The notes below the pieces were generated by a model. It ran no database searches, was not told where the DNA came from, and saw only the letters and a list, made by a program, of their open reading frames with translations. Shown here one piece after another: positions 1-6,838 of a stretch of DNA of 12,195 bases. Position numbers and translations under genes: made by a program. This DNA is from Candidatus Bipolaricaulota bacterium. Its GTDB lineage: Bacteria > Bipolaricaulota > Bipolaricaulia > RBG-16-55-9. The stretch is from the NCBI GenBank assembly GCA_018609825.1, contig JAHEOA010000112.1:1-12195 (forward strand), read 5' to 3'. The number at the start of each line of letters is the position of its first letter. The stretch's first letter is position 1.

Positions 1-753
1 CCCTGCACCTGCGCCGGCTCGACGTCGCCGGCGACGCTGGCGGGATCCGTCGCTCAAGCCTTGGCGGAGAGCTTCAGCGGCATCGTCATGGCCCAGCACG
101 TCCAGCCGGGCGCGCCGATCATCATCGGCGGCGTCATCAGCGCCATGGACATGAAAACCACCGCCTATCTGTACGGCGGCCCCGACTTCCAGCTCATGAC
201 GACCGCGACCATGGAGATGGCCCGCTATCTCGACCTTCCCGCGTACGGAACCGCGGGCTGCACCGACTCCAAGGTCGTCGACGAGCAGGCGGCCATCGAG
301 GCGATGTTCTCCATCGCGCTGCAAGCGCTGGCCGGCGGCAACCTCATCCACGACGTCGGCTACATCGGCTCGGGGCTGATCGGCTCCTACGACCAGCTCG
401 TCATGTCCGACGAGATCATCGGCATGACCCGGCGGTTCATGCGCGGGATCGACTTCGATGAAGAACATCTGGCCGTGGACGTCATCCACAAGGTCGGCCC
501 GCGCGGCAACTTCCTCTCTGAGCCCCACACCATGAACCACTTCAAGACCGAGCACTGGTACCCCAGCCTCCTGGACCGCCAGAACTACGACAAGTGGTCC
601 GCGGACGGCTCCAAAGACATGGGCCAGCGGGTCAACGAGAAGGTCCGCCATCTGTTGGAGACCCACGAGCCCGAGCCGCTGGAGGAGTCGAAGCGGAAGC
701 AAATCAACGAGCTGCTCGAGGCTGAGGCCGCGTCGCGAGAGGTCAAGTACTAG
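1..753 (+). CDS. MttB-superfamily corrinoid methyltransferase A (C-terminal half, 5' partial)
   Basis: The reading frame is open from the first base of the window, so the gene begins upstream; the 250 visible residues are the C-terminal half. They align without gaps of note to residues 239-483 of the next gene product, at roughly half identical by eye, sharing GAPIIIGGVI, G-C-T-D-S-K and the DPGY/DVGY region. The family (trimethylamine/glycine betaine/carnitine-type methyltransferases) removes a methyl group from a quaternary or methylated amine and passes it to Co(I) of a small corrinoid protein in the cytoplasm. The TTG at 61 is not a credible start because the homology runs through it to base 1. 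The frame ends with TAG at 751-753, at the expected family C-terminus, so it is a normal stop and not a pyrrolysine codon. Substrate cannot be assigned. About 238 N-terminal residues are missing from view. Confidence 0.9.
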   Translation, partial: PCTCAGSTSPATLAGSVAQALAESFSGIVMAQHVQPGAPIIIGGVISAMDMKTTAYLYGGPDFQLMTTATMEMARYLDLPAYGTAGCTDSKVVDEQAAIEAMFSIALQALAGGNLIHDVGYIGSGLIGSYDQLVMSDEIIGMTRRFMRGIDFDEEHLAVDVIHKVGPRGNFLSEPHTMNHFKTEHWYPSLLDRQNYDKWSADGSKDMGQRVNEKVRHLLETHEPEPLEESKRKQINELLEAEAASREVKY

Positions 754-758
754 GGAGG
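753..758 (+). promoter_or_regulatory. Shine-Dalgarno for methyltransferase B
   Basis: GGGAGG directly abuts the TAG stop of the preceding gene. It lies 8 nt before the ATG at 767 and only 1 nt before an out-of-frame ATG at 760. The spacing selects 767 as the start and indicates translational coupling of the two methyltransferases. Confidence 0.7.
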
Positions 759-766
759 CATGCGTC

Positions 767-2218
767 ATGCGAACCAACAAGACGAACATCTCCGAACGGG
801 CCGGGCTGCGCCTCAAGATCCTTTCCGACGATCAGATCAAGGAGATCCACTCGCGCTCCTTGGAGATCCTGAGCCGGACGGGGGTCTACGTCGAGTCCGA
901 CGAGGCGATCGAGATGCTCGCCGAGGCCGGCTGCCGGGTCCAGGACGGCATTGTCAAGTTTCCGCCCGGCCTGGTGGAGTGGGCGCTCGACATGGCCCCG
1001 AGCCAGTTCCTCTTCTACGACCGCACGGGCGACCACGCGCTCAACATCGGCGGGAACAACACCTCCTTCGGCATGGGGCCGACGCTGCTCTACATGCTCG
1101 ACCCCGACACGGGCGAACGTCGCAAATTTGTGAAATCCGACACCGAAAAGGCCGCCCGCGTTGCCGACGCGCTGGAGAACATCGAGTGGGTCATGGGCCT
1201 GGGGACGATCAGCGACTGCGACCCCGCCGACACCGAAGTCCACGAGTTTGACGCCATGGTCCGCAACACCACCAAACCCTTGATCACCTGGGCCGAGTCG
1301 CTGCAGGGCCTGAAGAGCATCATCAAGATGGCCGAGGCCGTCCGCGGCGGCAAGGAGGCGCTCCAGGACGCTCCGTTCATCGCGTCGTATTCCGAGCCGA
1401 TCTCCCCGCTGACCCAGAACGAGATCGCCGTGGAGAAGCTGCTGATCACGGCCGACTACGGCATCCCCACGGTGCACACGCCCATTCCGCAAGCCGGCGC
1501 CAGCCTGCCCACCACGCTGGCGGGGACGCTCGTCGGCATCAACGCGGAGAACCTGGCGTCGGTGACGATCTCGCAGGTCCGCAAGGCGGGGGCGCCGATC
1601 ATCATCGGCGGCGTCATCGGCACCATGGACATGCTCCAGGCCCAGCTTGCGTACGGCTCGCCCGAAATGCAGCTGATGCTGGCGGCCTACATGGACATGG
1701 CCCATTATTATGAGATCCCGACGTGGGGCACGGGCGGCTGCACCGACTCCAAGCTGCCCGACCAGCAGGCGGCCATTGAGGCGGCCCAGTCGGTGCTGTA
1801 CTCGGCGCTCAGCGGGGCGAACCTGGTCCACGATCCGGGCTACATGGCCTCGGGGACGCAGGGCTCGCTCGACATGCTCGTCATGGTCGACGAGATCGCC
1901 CGCATGGCCAAGTACATCACCCGCGGCATGCGCGTCAACGACCAGACGCTGGCGTTGGACGCGATCCACGACGTCGGCCCCGGCGGCGAGTTCCTGACCT
2001 CCAGCCACACGTTCCAGAACTTCCGCGAGCAGCTCTACTTCCCCACGCTCATGGACCGCCAGCCCCAGGACAAGTGGGTCGAATCCGGCGCCAAGACGAT
2101 GGGCGACCGCATCAAGGAGCGCTACCGGCACATCCTCGACACCCACGAGGTCGAGCCGCTGCCGGATGAGGCGCTGCGCGTCATCGAGGAGACGGTCCCG
2201 GACAAGGTCACGGCCTGA
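767..2218 (+). CDS. MttB-superfamily corrinoid methyltransferase B (non-pyrrolysine)
   Basis: A complete 483-residue protein, the usual length for the MttB/MtgB superfamily. It probably demethylates a quaternary amine such as glycine betaine, proline betaine or carnitine, methylating the corrinoid protein encoded two genes downstream. Visible landmarks are GAPIIIGGVIGTMDM near residues 275-289, GTGGCTDSKLPDQQA at 321-335, HDPGYMASG at 355-363 and DRQPQDKW at 430-437. There is no in-frame TAG, so it belongs to the large non-pyrrolysine branch; methanogen MttB carries pyrrolysine at about residue 334. It starts 13 nt after its paralogue and is followed 19 nt later by the THF methyltransferase gene, so the three are co-transcribed. 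Sequence alone does not give the substrate. The two paralogues could have different substrates or form a hetero-oligomer. Confidence 0.92.
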   Translation: MRTNKTNISERAGLRLKILSDDQIKEIHSRSLEILSRTGVYVESDEAIEMLAEAGCRVQDGIVKFPPGLVEWALDMAPSQFLFYDRTGDHALNIGGNNTSFGMGPTLLYMLDPDTGERRKFVKSDTEKAARVADALENIEWVMGLGTISDCDPADTEVHEFDAMVRNTTKPLITWAESLQGLKSIIKMAEAVRGGKEALQDAPFIASYSEPISPLTQNEIAVEKLLITADYGIPTVHTPIPQAGASLPTTLAGTLVGINAENLASVTISQVRKAGAPIIIGGVIGTMDMLQAQLAYGSPEMQLMLAAYMDMAHYYEIPTWGTGGCTDSKLPDQQAAIEAAQSVLYSALSGANLVHDPGYMASGTQGSLDMLVMVDEIARMAKYITRGMRVNDQTLALDAIHDVGPGGEFLTSSHTFQNFREQLYFPTLMDRQPQDKWVESGAKTMGDRIKERYRHILDTHEVEPLPDEALRVIEETVPDKVTA

Positions 2219-2237
2219 TCGAGCGAAAGGATCCACC

Positions 2238-3047
2238 ATGATCGTGATCGGCGAACTGATCAACTCAACCCGCGACGAGGTCAAGGAGGCCCTGGCGGAG
2301 CACGACGAGTCGACGATCCGGCGACTGGCCCGCGAGCAGGTCGAGGCCGGCGCGGATCTGTTGGACGTCAACACCGCCACGAGCCGCAAGCGCGAGATCG
2401 AGGACATGGAATGGGTCATCGACCTCGTCCACGACGAGGTCGGCCCCGACGTGCGCCTCGCCATCGACAGCCCCAACACCGAGGCCGTGCAGCGCGGCCT
2501 GGAGAAGGCCGAGGCCCGCGCCCTGGTCAACTCGGTCAACAACGAGGCGTCCTCGCAGGAGGCGCTCGTGCCCCTGTTGAAGGAACACGACGCCGACGTC
2601 ATCGGCCTGACCATGGGCGGCGGATCGGGCATGCCAACCGCCGTCGACGACCGCCTCAAGGAGGCCGAGCAGCTCGTCAACAGCCTCGACGGGGCGGGCT
2701 TCGACCTCAACCGACTCTACATCGACCCGCTGGTGATGACGATCGGCAGCAACCAGGAACAGGCCGGCTACGTCATCGACACCGTGCGGGCCATCAAGGA
2801 CCGCTGGGGCGAGCAGGGCGTCAAGACGTCCGTGGGCCTGAGCAACGTCTCCTACGGGCTTCCGAACCGCGGGATCATCAACCGCGCGTTCTTGGCGATG
2901 CTTCTGGAGGCGGGTCTGGACGGCGCCATTATCGACCCGACGGAGCGGCCGATGATGGACACGCTGCGCGCCTCGGAGGCGCTGCTCGGAATCGACGCCC
3001 ACTGCCTGGGCTACATCAAGCACATGCGGGCTCGCGAGAGCAAGTGA
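2238..3047 (+). CDS. Methyl-corrinoid:tetrahydrofolate methyltransferase (MtgA/AcsE-like)
   Basis: A 269-residue TIM-barrel protein of the pterin-binding (DHPS-like) family that moves CH3 between the corrinoid protein and THF. It opens with MIVIGELINS. Pterin-site residues fit the acetogen MeTr pattern: D77 in AIDSPN, N98 in LVNSVN, D163 in YIDPLV, and N203 within GLSNVSYGLPNR, the signature shared by AcsE, MtgA and the MetH folate domain. The ATG at 2238 is preferred over an upstream in-frame codon at 2166: it has GAAAGGA just upstream and begins exactly where family homology begins, while the 24-residue extension lies inside the previous gene. In glycine betaine demethylation MtgA runs in the CH3-corrinoid to THF direction; in acetogenesis AcsE runs the reverse. 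Context with MttB homologues favours the MtgA role. Family assignment is firm; the direction is inference. Confidence 0.92.
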   Translation: MIVIGELINSTRDEVKEALAEHDESTIRRLAREQVEAGADLLDVNTATSRKREIEDMEWVIDLVHDEVGPDVRLAIDSPNTEAVQRGLEKAEARALVNSVNNEASSQEALVPLLKEHDADVIGLTMGGGSGMPTAVDDRLKEAEQLVNSLDGAGFDLNRLYIDPLVMTIGSNQEQAGYVIDTVRAIKDRWGEQGVKTSVGLSNVSYGLPNRGIINRAFLAMLLEAGLDGAIIDPTERPMMDTLRASEALLGIDAHCLGYIKHMRARESK

Positions 3048-3146
3048 CAATGGTGCTAGCGATGTTCACTCATCATGATCGGCTGCTGGCTAAGTCCGAA
3101 TCGAGTGGACGCACGGAGCTGTGAATCGAGAAGGGAGGAGGACCCC
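3048..3146 (+). other. 99-nt intergenic gap inside the operon
   Basis: This is the largest gap within the methyl-transfer operon. I see no convincing promoter, terminator or riboswitch. It contains an 8-nt direct repeat GAATCGAG at 3098-3105 and 3123-3130, which is short enough to be chance. An in-frame ATG at 3075 would extend the next protein by 24 residues of non-conserved sequence and is not used as the start. The gap ends in a very strong ribosome-binding site. Confidence 0.4.
3133..3141 (+). promoter_or_regulatory. Strong Shine-Dalgarno for the corrinoid protein
   Basis: GGGAGGAGG lies 5 nt before the ATG at 3147. It is among the best ribosome-binding sites in the window and fixes the start there rather than at 3075. 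Strong initiation fits a carrier protein that must be made in stoichiometric excess over the enzymes that share it. Confidence 0.7.
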
Positions 3147-3788
3147 ATGGGTGTGTTGGACGAGTTGAAGCAAAGCGTCATCGACATGGAGGTTGAGTCG
3201 GCCACGGAGCTGACCCAAAAAGCCCTCGACGAGGGTATGGACGCGGAGAAGGTCCTGAACGAGGCGCTGGTGCCGGCCATGGACGCGGTCGGCGATCAAT
3301 ACGAGAAGGGCGAGCGCTATGTGCCCGAGATGCTGCTGTCCGCCCAGGCCATGAAGGGCGGCATGCAGCTCTTACGCCCGCTGTTAGCCGAATCCGGCGT
3401 GGAGCCCAAGGGCAGGATCGTCATCGGCACCGTGGAGGGCGACCTCCACGACATCGGGCAGAACCTGGTGTCGATGATGCTGGAGGGCGCCGGCTTCGAG
3501 GTGACCAACCTCGGCGCGGAGACCCCGGCCGACGAGTTCGTCTCGTCCGTCAAGGACAACCACGCGGACATCCTGGGACTGTCGGCGCTGTTGACCACGA
3601 CCATGACCCACATGCCGGAGGTCATCGACGCGCTCAAGGAGGACGGGGTGCGCGATAACCTCCAGGTCATGATCGGCGGCGCGCCCGTCAGCCAGGACTA
3701 CGCGGACGAGATCGGCGCCGACGGCTACGCCTCGGACGCCAGCTCGGCGGTCAAGCTGGCCGAGCAGCTCATCGGCGCCCGCAAGTAA
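3147..3788 (+). CDS. Corrinoid (cobalamin-binding) methyl-carrier protein, MtgC/MttC-like
   Basis: A 213-residue two-domain carrier, the usual size for MtgC, MttC and MtbC proteins. Residues 1-85 form the helical cap domain typical of B12-dependent methyltransferase carriers (YEKGERYVPEMLLSAQAM at 52-69). Residues 88-213 form the Rossmann-like B12-binding domain. The B12 motif DLHDIG spans 99-104, with H101 as predicted lower axial cobalt ligand. It is followed by SALLTTTM at 146-153 and GGAP at 177-180, which contact the nucleotide tail of the cofactor. It accepts CH3 from the MttB-type enzymes and hands it to the THF methyltransferase. Only one such carrier is encoded for two MttB paralogues in view, so it probably serves both. 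No frameshift or missing key residue was seen. Confidence 0.95.
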   Translation: MGVLDELKQSVIDMEVESATELTQKALDEGMDAEKVLNEALVPAMDAVGDQYEKGERYVPEMLLSAQAMKGGMQLLRPLLAESGVEPKGRIVIGTVEGDLHDIGQNLVSMMLEGAGFEVTNLGAETPADEFVSSVKDNHADILGLSALLTTTMTHMPEVIDALKEDGVRDNLQVMIGGAPVSQDYADEIGADGYASDASSAVKLAEQLIGARK

Positions 3789-3813
3789 CGCGTCATCGAC
3801 AATGGGGGCTCCC

Positions 3814-4485
3814 ATGAGCAGCGGAACCGACACTGACGGCCAGATCCTGCGACCGACCGATCTCACGATCGAGCCCGAGCGGGTCTGGCGCCGCATGGGC
3901 TACGCGGACACCTCCAGCGTGCCCGAGGTCTTGCACCGGTCGTTCGACCGGGCGTTCCGAATGGGGCAGGATCTCGTGGATCCCGCCATTCGCTGGACCA
4001 TACGGTCGCTGCGGGGAGCCCCCGAACCCAACGGATCCGTGCACGTGGGCGAGGTCACGTTCTGCAGCAACGAGCTGGCCGTTCGCTGCCAAGGCGCGGA
4101 GGAGCTCGTCCTCTTCGTCGCCACGATCGGTCCCCGTCTCGAGGACCAAGTCCACAGCCGGATCTCGAGCGAGCCTCTGCCGGCCGTCGTGCTGGATTAC
4201 TTCGGCTCCGAGGCCGTGGTGGGGCTCACGCACTACATGCGCGCGCATCTGGAAGCGTACGCCGCGCCCCAGGGGTACCGGGTCGGGGGGCGCTTCTGCC
4301 CGGGCTACGGCGACTGGGACACGCGCGAGCAGCACAAGCTCTTCTCGCTGCTGGACGGCGAGCCCATCGGCGTGGCGTTGAGCGCAAGCGGCATGATGCA
4401 CCCGCGCAAGTCCTACGCCGGGGCCGTCCCCCTGGGCCCGGGCGTGGAGGAGATCAGTCACTATGCCCGAGTCAGCGAACATTGA
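3814..4485 (+). CDS. Stand-alone MetH-type B12 reactivation (SAM-binding) domain protein
   Basis: A 223-residue protein resembling the C-terminal activation domain of cobalamin-dependent methionine synthase (Met_synt_B12 family), here without the catalytic MetH modules. Supporting motifs are FGSEAVVGL near 130-138; RFCPGYGDWDTREQHKLF at 160-177, matching the R-x3-GY SAM-contact motif; and SASGMMHPRKSYAG at 190-203, matching the M-x-P-x2-S segment of the fold. In MetH this domain binds S-adenosylmethionine for reductive remethylation of inactive Co(II). The ATG at 3814 is chosen over the in-frame ATG at 3802 because a GGGGG run sits just before it, while nothing resembles a ribosome site before 3802. 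Its end overlaps the next gene by 23 nt, implying tight coupling to the ferredoxin-ASKHA activator. Whether it binds SAM, or serves as a docking/corrinoid-capping module, is unproven. Confidence 0.8.
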   Translation: MSSGTDTDGQILRPTDLTIEPERVWRRMGYADTSSVPEVLHRSFDRAFRMGQDLVDPAIRWTIRSLRGAPEPNGSVHVGEVTFCSNELAVRCQGAEELVLFVATIGPRLEDQVHSRISSEPLPAVVLDYFGSEAVVGLTHYMRAHLEAYAAPQGYRVGGRFCPGYGDWDTREQHKLFSLLDGEPIGVALSASGMMHPRKSYAGAVPLGPGVEEISHYARVSEH

Positions 4486-6382
4486 GCATCATCGGGTGAC
4501 GATCTACCCCCAGGAGGCCGACTCGCCCGATCGACTGGACGTCGAGGCGGGCCGGAACCTCTTTTTCCACCTGACCCGCCAAGGCTACGCCATCGCCAGC
4601 GCGTGCGGCGGCGTCGGGACTTGCGGCAAGTGTGCCGTGCGGCTCCACGAGGGACGGAAACCGCCGACCGAGCCGGAGCGCGTCCACCTCGACGAGGCCG
4701 ACCTCGACGCGGGCTGGCGGCTGTCCTGTCAACAACGGGTCGACCGCGACATGGTCGTGACGTCCCCGATCTACGACGAGACGACCCAAGCCAAGGAACA
4801 GCTGGCGCACGAGCTCCAGATCGAGCTCGATCCCGGGGTTCGCAAGGTCTTCCTGGAGCTGGATCCGCCGGGCCGCCACGATCAACGCTCGGACACGACC
4901 CGCGTGGCCGAGGCGCTCGGGACTGACGACCTGACCTTCTCGCTGCCCGCGCTGCAGAACCTGCCCAACGTCCTGCGCGCGAACGACTTCAACGTGACGG
5001 TGCTGTTGGAGGACGAACGCGTGCTCGACATCGAGCCCGGCGACACATCGGATGCCCTCTACGGGCTGTCGGTGGACATCGGCACGACGACGCTGGCCGG
5101 GTACCTGTTGGATCTCGTCACCGGCGAGGAGCTGGCGATCCGCTCGCGCATGAACCCGCAGCAGCGCCTGGGCGCCGACGTCATCTCCCGCATCAAGCAG
5201 GTCCACGACCGCGGCGACGAGGGGCTCGTGGAGCTCAAGGAAGCGGTCATTGACGGCATCAACTCGCTGGTCAAGCGCGTCACCGAGGCCGGACGCATCG
5301 AGCCGAGCCAGATCGCCAAGGCGACCATCGTGGGCAACCCGACGATGCTCCATCTGTTCACGGGCATTCCCCCGTCGTTCATCGACCATAGCCCCTACAC
5401 GCCCGTCCTCCAGACCGGGCTGAAGTTTCTGGCCAAGCAGCTCGGGCTCGATCTCAATCCCGAGGCCCGCGTCCACGTCTTCCCCGGCATCTCCGGCTAC
5501 GTGGGCGGCGACATCACGGCGGGTCTGTTGTTCTCTGGCCTCCATCGCGACGACCGCCTGAGCCTCTTCGTCGACATCGGCACCAACGCCGAGATCGTGC
5601 TCGGCAACCGGGACCATCTGCTGGCCTGTTCCACACCCGCTGGACCGGCGTTCGAGGGGGCGCGCATCAAGCACGGCATGAGCGCCACGCCCGGCGCGAT
5701 CAACTACGCCCGCTTCGATCCGGACCGCGACGACATCCGACTGGAGGTCATCAGCGGCGTCCCGCCCCGCGGCATCTGCGGTTCCGGCTTGATTGACTTG
5801 GCCGCGGAACTGCTAAAAGTCGGCGTCATCGACGACAAGGGGACGCTGCGCGCCGACGGCGGCTCGCCTTACGCCGCGCGGGTTCGGGAAGCCGACAACG
5901 GCCAGCCCGAGTTCCTCGTGGCCGACGAACCGGAACCGATCGTGTTGAGCCAACAGGACATTCGCGAACTGCAGCTGGCCAAGGGCGCCATCCGCGCCGG
6001 CGTCGAGGTGGCGCTCGGCGAGCTGGGCGCAGCACCCGAAGACGTCGACATGGTCTATCTGGCCGGCGCCTTCGGCAACTACGTGCGGCGCGAGAGCGTG
6101 CTGCGTCTCGGGATGCTGCCCGCATTTGGCCTGGAGTCGATCGTGGCGCTCGGCAACGCGGCCGGTCAGGGGGCCAAGCTCGCGCTGCTCAACCGCGGCC
6201 AGTGGGCCGAGGTCCGCGCGCTGTCCCGCGACGTCCACTATCTGGAGCTGTCCTATCACGCGGACTTCAGCGACACGTTCATGCAGAGCATGCTGTTTCC
6301 CGACGAGACCGCGACGTCGGGCGCCCATCCCCCGATCGGCCACCTGAAGGGAGGAGCCCATGAGTCACGCAGCCAAACGTGA
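4463..6382 (+). CDS. Corrinoid activation/regeneration protein (2Fe-2S ferredoxin + ASKHA ATPase, RACo/RamA-type, DUF4445)
   Basis: A 639-residue reductive activator that returns Co(II) of the corrinoid protein to Co(I) using ATP and a low-potential electron. Residues about 10-105 are a plant-type 2Fe-2S ferredoxin with cysteines C48, C54, C57 and C89 (C-x5-C-x2-C-x31-C). A linker follows. From about residue 200 comes the ASKHA-type C-terminal region with VDIGTTT at 204-210, GNPTM at 291-295, VDIGTNAE at 370-377, ICGSGLID at 438-445 and AGAFGNY at 534-540. Length and architecture match RACo-family activators of acetogen and O-demethylase systems. The ATG at 4463 is preceded by GGAGGAG about 10 nt upstream, inside the previous gene; the 3' end overlaps metV by 23 nt. 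The last ~30 residues are not conserved-looking and contain the metV ribosome site. The electron donor is not encoded in view. Confidence 0.93.
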   Translation: MPESANIEHHRVTIYPQEADSPDRLDVEAGRNLFFHLTRQGYAIASACGGVGTCGKCAVRLHEGRKPPTEPERVHLDEADLDAGWRLSCQQRVDRDMVVTSPIYDETTQAKEQLAHELQIELDPGVRKVFLELDPPGRHDQRSDTTRVAEALGTDDLTFSLPALQNLPNVLRANDFNVTVLLEDERVLDIEPGDTSDALYGLSVDIGTTTLAGYLLDLVTGEELAIRSRMNPQQRLGADVISRIKQVHDRGDEGLVELKEAVIDGINSLVKRVTEAGRIEPSQIAKATIVGNPTMLHLFTGIPPSFIDHSPYTPVLQTGLKFLAKQLGLDLNPEARVHVFPGISGYVGGDITAGLLFSGLHRDDRLSLFVDIGTNAEIVLGNRDHLLACSTPAGPAFEGARIKHGMSATPGAINYARFDPDRDDIRLEVISGVPPRGICGSGLIDLAAELLKVGVIDDKGTLRADGGSPYAARVREADNGQPEFLVADEPEPIVLSQQDIRELQLAKGAIRAGVEVALGELGAAPEDVDMVYLAGAFGNYVRRESVLRLGMLPAFGLESIVALGNAAGQGAKLALLNRGQWAEVRALSRDVHYLELSYHADFSDTFMQSMLFPDETATSGAHPPIGHLKGGAHESRSQT

Positions 6383-6836
6383 AAACATCCTTTTCCGCTT
6401 GATCGGCTGGATCGAGCGCGTCATCAAGGGAGCGCTGTTCAACTTTGACGAGTGCGGCCAGTGCATCCTCAAGGACAACGGCTTCGTCTGCCCGATGGGA
6501 TGTCCCAAGAACCTGCGCAACGGGCCTTGCGGCGGCGTGCGCCAGAACGGGCACTGCGAGGTCTATCCGGACATGACGTGCGTGTGGTACGCCGGCATCA
6601 CCAGTACGGAACGCCGTCAGTATCTTATGGACGATCGGGTCCCCCGATGGTGGATGAAGACGGGGCTGTTCTTGAGAAGCCAGGACAAGATCCAGCCGCC
6701 GGTGGACTGGCGCATGCACGGCACCTCCTCCTGGGTCAACCACGCCATCAAGAGGAACGATCAGTTCCTCTTTCTTGAAGGCAAGGAGGGCCTGGAGGCC
6801 TACGCGTGGCACATGGAGAACGAGGAGGTGGACTGA
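6360..6836 (+). CDS. metV: MetV: methylenetetrahydrofolate reductase zinc/Fe-S subunit
   Basis: A 158-residue cysteine-rich protein of the methylene-THF reductase C-terminal-like (MetV) family. It forms the MetVF reductase with the flavoprotein encoded immediately downstream in acetogens such as Moorella and Eubacterium-type species. Seven cysteines are clustered in the first half: C32 and C35 (CGQC), C44 and C48 (CPMGC), C57 (GPCGG), C66 and C74. That arrangement suggests a metal or Fe-S centre rather than disulfides. The C-terminal half is rich in Trp and aromatic residues. The start at 6360 follows GGGAGGAG and overlaps the preceding gene by 23 nt; metF begins 2 nt after its stop. No RnfC2 or Hdr-type electron partner is adjacent, so the physiological electron donor/acceptor is unknown. 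Confidence 0.88.
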   Translation: MSHAAKRENILFRLIGWIERVIKGALFNFDECGQCILKDNGFVCPMGCPKNLRNGPCGGVRQNGHCEVYPDMTCVWYAGITSTERRQYLMDDRVPRWWMKTGLFLRSQDKIQPPVDWRMHGTSSWVNHAIKRNDQFLFLEGKEGLEAYAWHMENEEVD

Positions 6837-6838
6837 CC

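Noticed and set aside
751..753. TAG at the end of methyltransferase A as a possible pyrrolysine codon
   Set aside because: It falls at the natural C-terminus by alignment with the paralogue, well beyond the family's internal pyrrolysine position, and is followed directly by the next gene's ribosome site; read-through gives unrelated sequence.
2166..2237. N-terminal extension of the THF methyltransferase
   Set aside because: The extra 24 residues are Arg/Ser-rich translation of the previous gene's end; homology and the ribosome site begin at 2238.
743..2710. Very long minus-strand open frame (655 codons)
   Set aside because: It is antisense to two clear conserved genes, has low-complexity Arg/Asp/Val/Leu-rich composition typical of G+C-rich shadow frames, and resembles no family.
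4472..5674. Minus-strand open frame opposite the ASKHA activator (400 codons)
   Set aside because: Same shadow composition and no independent evidence of coding.
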